This document shows, one piece after another, positions 63,721 to 64,000 of a stretch of DNA of 64,000 nucleotides. A program made the translations under genes and the position numbers. The stretch spans positions 10,157,339 to 10,221,338 of the forward strand of contig CM032660.1 of assembly GCA_019095985.1 (NCBI GenBank), read 5' to 3'. The stretch is from Streblospio benedicti. Lineage: Eukaryota; Annelida; Polychaeta; Spionida; Spionidae. Position 1 is the first letter of the stretch, and every line of letters starts with the position of its first letter. A model generated the notes under the pieces. It saw only the letters and a list, made by a program, of their open reading frames with translations. It was not told the DNA's origin and did no database searches.

Positions 63721-64000
63721 GTGCTTGATAGTATAGAGATAAGCTTATTTTAGCATTAATAACTGCTGCTTAATTTTGAAAATAGTAGCAAATAGATATT
63801 CATTTCTATGAAATATGAGTTAAGATGTTAGATATTTTTATTTAAACCAGTCATATCTGCAGCAGATTCTAAAATTACACTTTATAGTCATGTTAGATAT
63901 GTATTTTTTTATTCTTCTCACCATGCAATACTTGATAAAACAATCCAAATATTAAAAAACTTTATTCTTCTGAAGATAAAACTTGATAACACAATCCAAA

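Overview
The window is animal nuclear DNA, probably from a marine invertebrate (lophotrochozoan- or lancelet-like; the sequence alone does not fix the phylum). It is AT-rich and gene-sparse. Genes are split into short exons with GT-AG introns, and introns and spacers are full of small DNA transposons, SINE- and LINE-derived repeats and simple repeats. I see no virus-like element, CRISPR array, rRNA or convincing tRNA gene. Exon chains below were built from splice-site sequence and codon phase; none is backed by transcripts.

Layout. (1) 813-4110, minus: seven phase-compatible exons of a signalling protein with two tandem death domains and then a segment resembling the TRADD N-terminal domain; upstream and downstream exons are missing. 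(2) 4.1-12.5 kb: repeats (pogo-like TA-flanked MITEs, a LINE 3' end, a 200-bp polypyrimidine tract, a diverged 70-bp inverted repeat) and no gene I recognise. (3) 12523-18647, plus: a secreted C-type lectin whose central exon lies in a roughly 0.9-1.1 kb tandem duplication; one exon copy has lost a conserved cysteine. (4) 19.2-21.1 kb: a DNA-transposon-like element and a LINE 3' fragment. (5) 21462-22523, minus: an intact CCDC97 homologue in one coding exon. (6) 26570-33741, minus: an adhesion/secretin-type 7TM receptor with a somatomedin-B-like domain, whose 7TM part is broken by several frame changes; a LINE of about 3.8 kb, itself carrying a piece of another LINE, sits in its intron. (7) 37624-58146, minus: a 13-exon gene for a roughly 1375-residue, mostly disordered scaffold protein ending in a PAR6-like PDZ domain. 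All exon phases fit, apart from one probable missing base in a C-run. One of its splice donors is the seed of a 13-copy 34-bp minisatellite. (8) 59622 to the window end, plus: RABGGTB, the Rab geranylgeranyltransferase beta subunit, head-to-head with the PDZ gene and running off the window.

Assembly: a 100-N gap at 60001-60100 separates two copies of the same locus (about 58030-60000 and 60130-62655), which looks like an uncollapsed second haplotype. The stretch 60101-61080 looks like unpolished long-read sequence. The first exons of both the PDZ gene and RABGGTB are therefore present twice.

The most interesting items are the splice-donor minisatellite, the DD-DD-TRADD-N-like architecture, the lectin exon duplication with cysteine loss, the in-frame LINE-in-LINE chimera, the same repeat sitting upstream of two differently truncated LINE copies, and an A-B-A'-B' inverted-repeat arrangement at 23262-23380.
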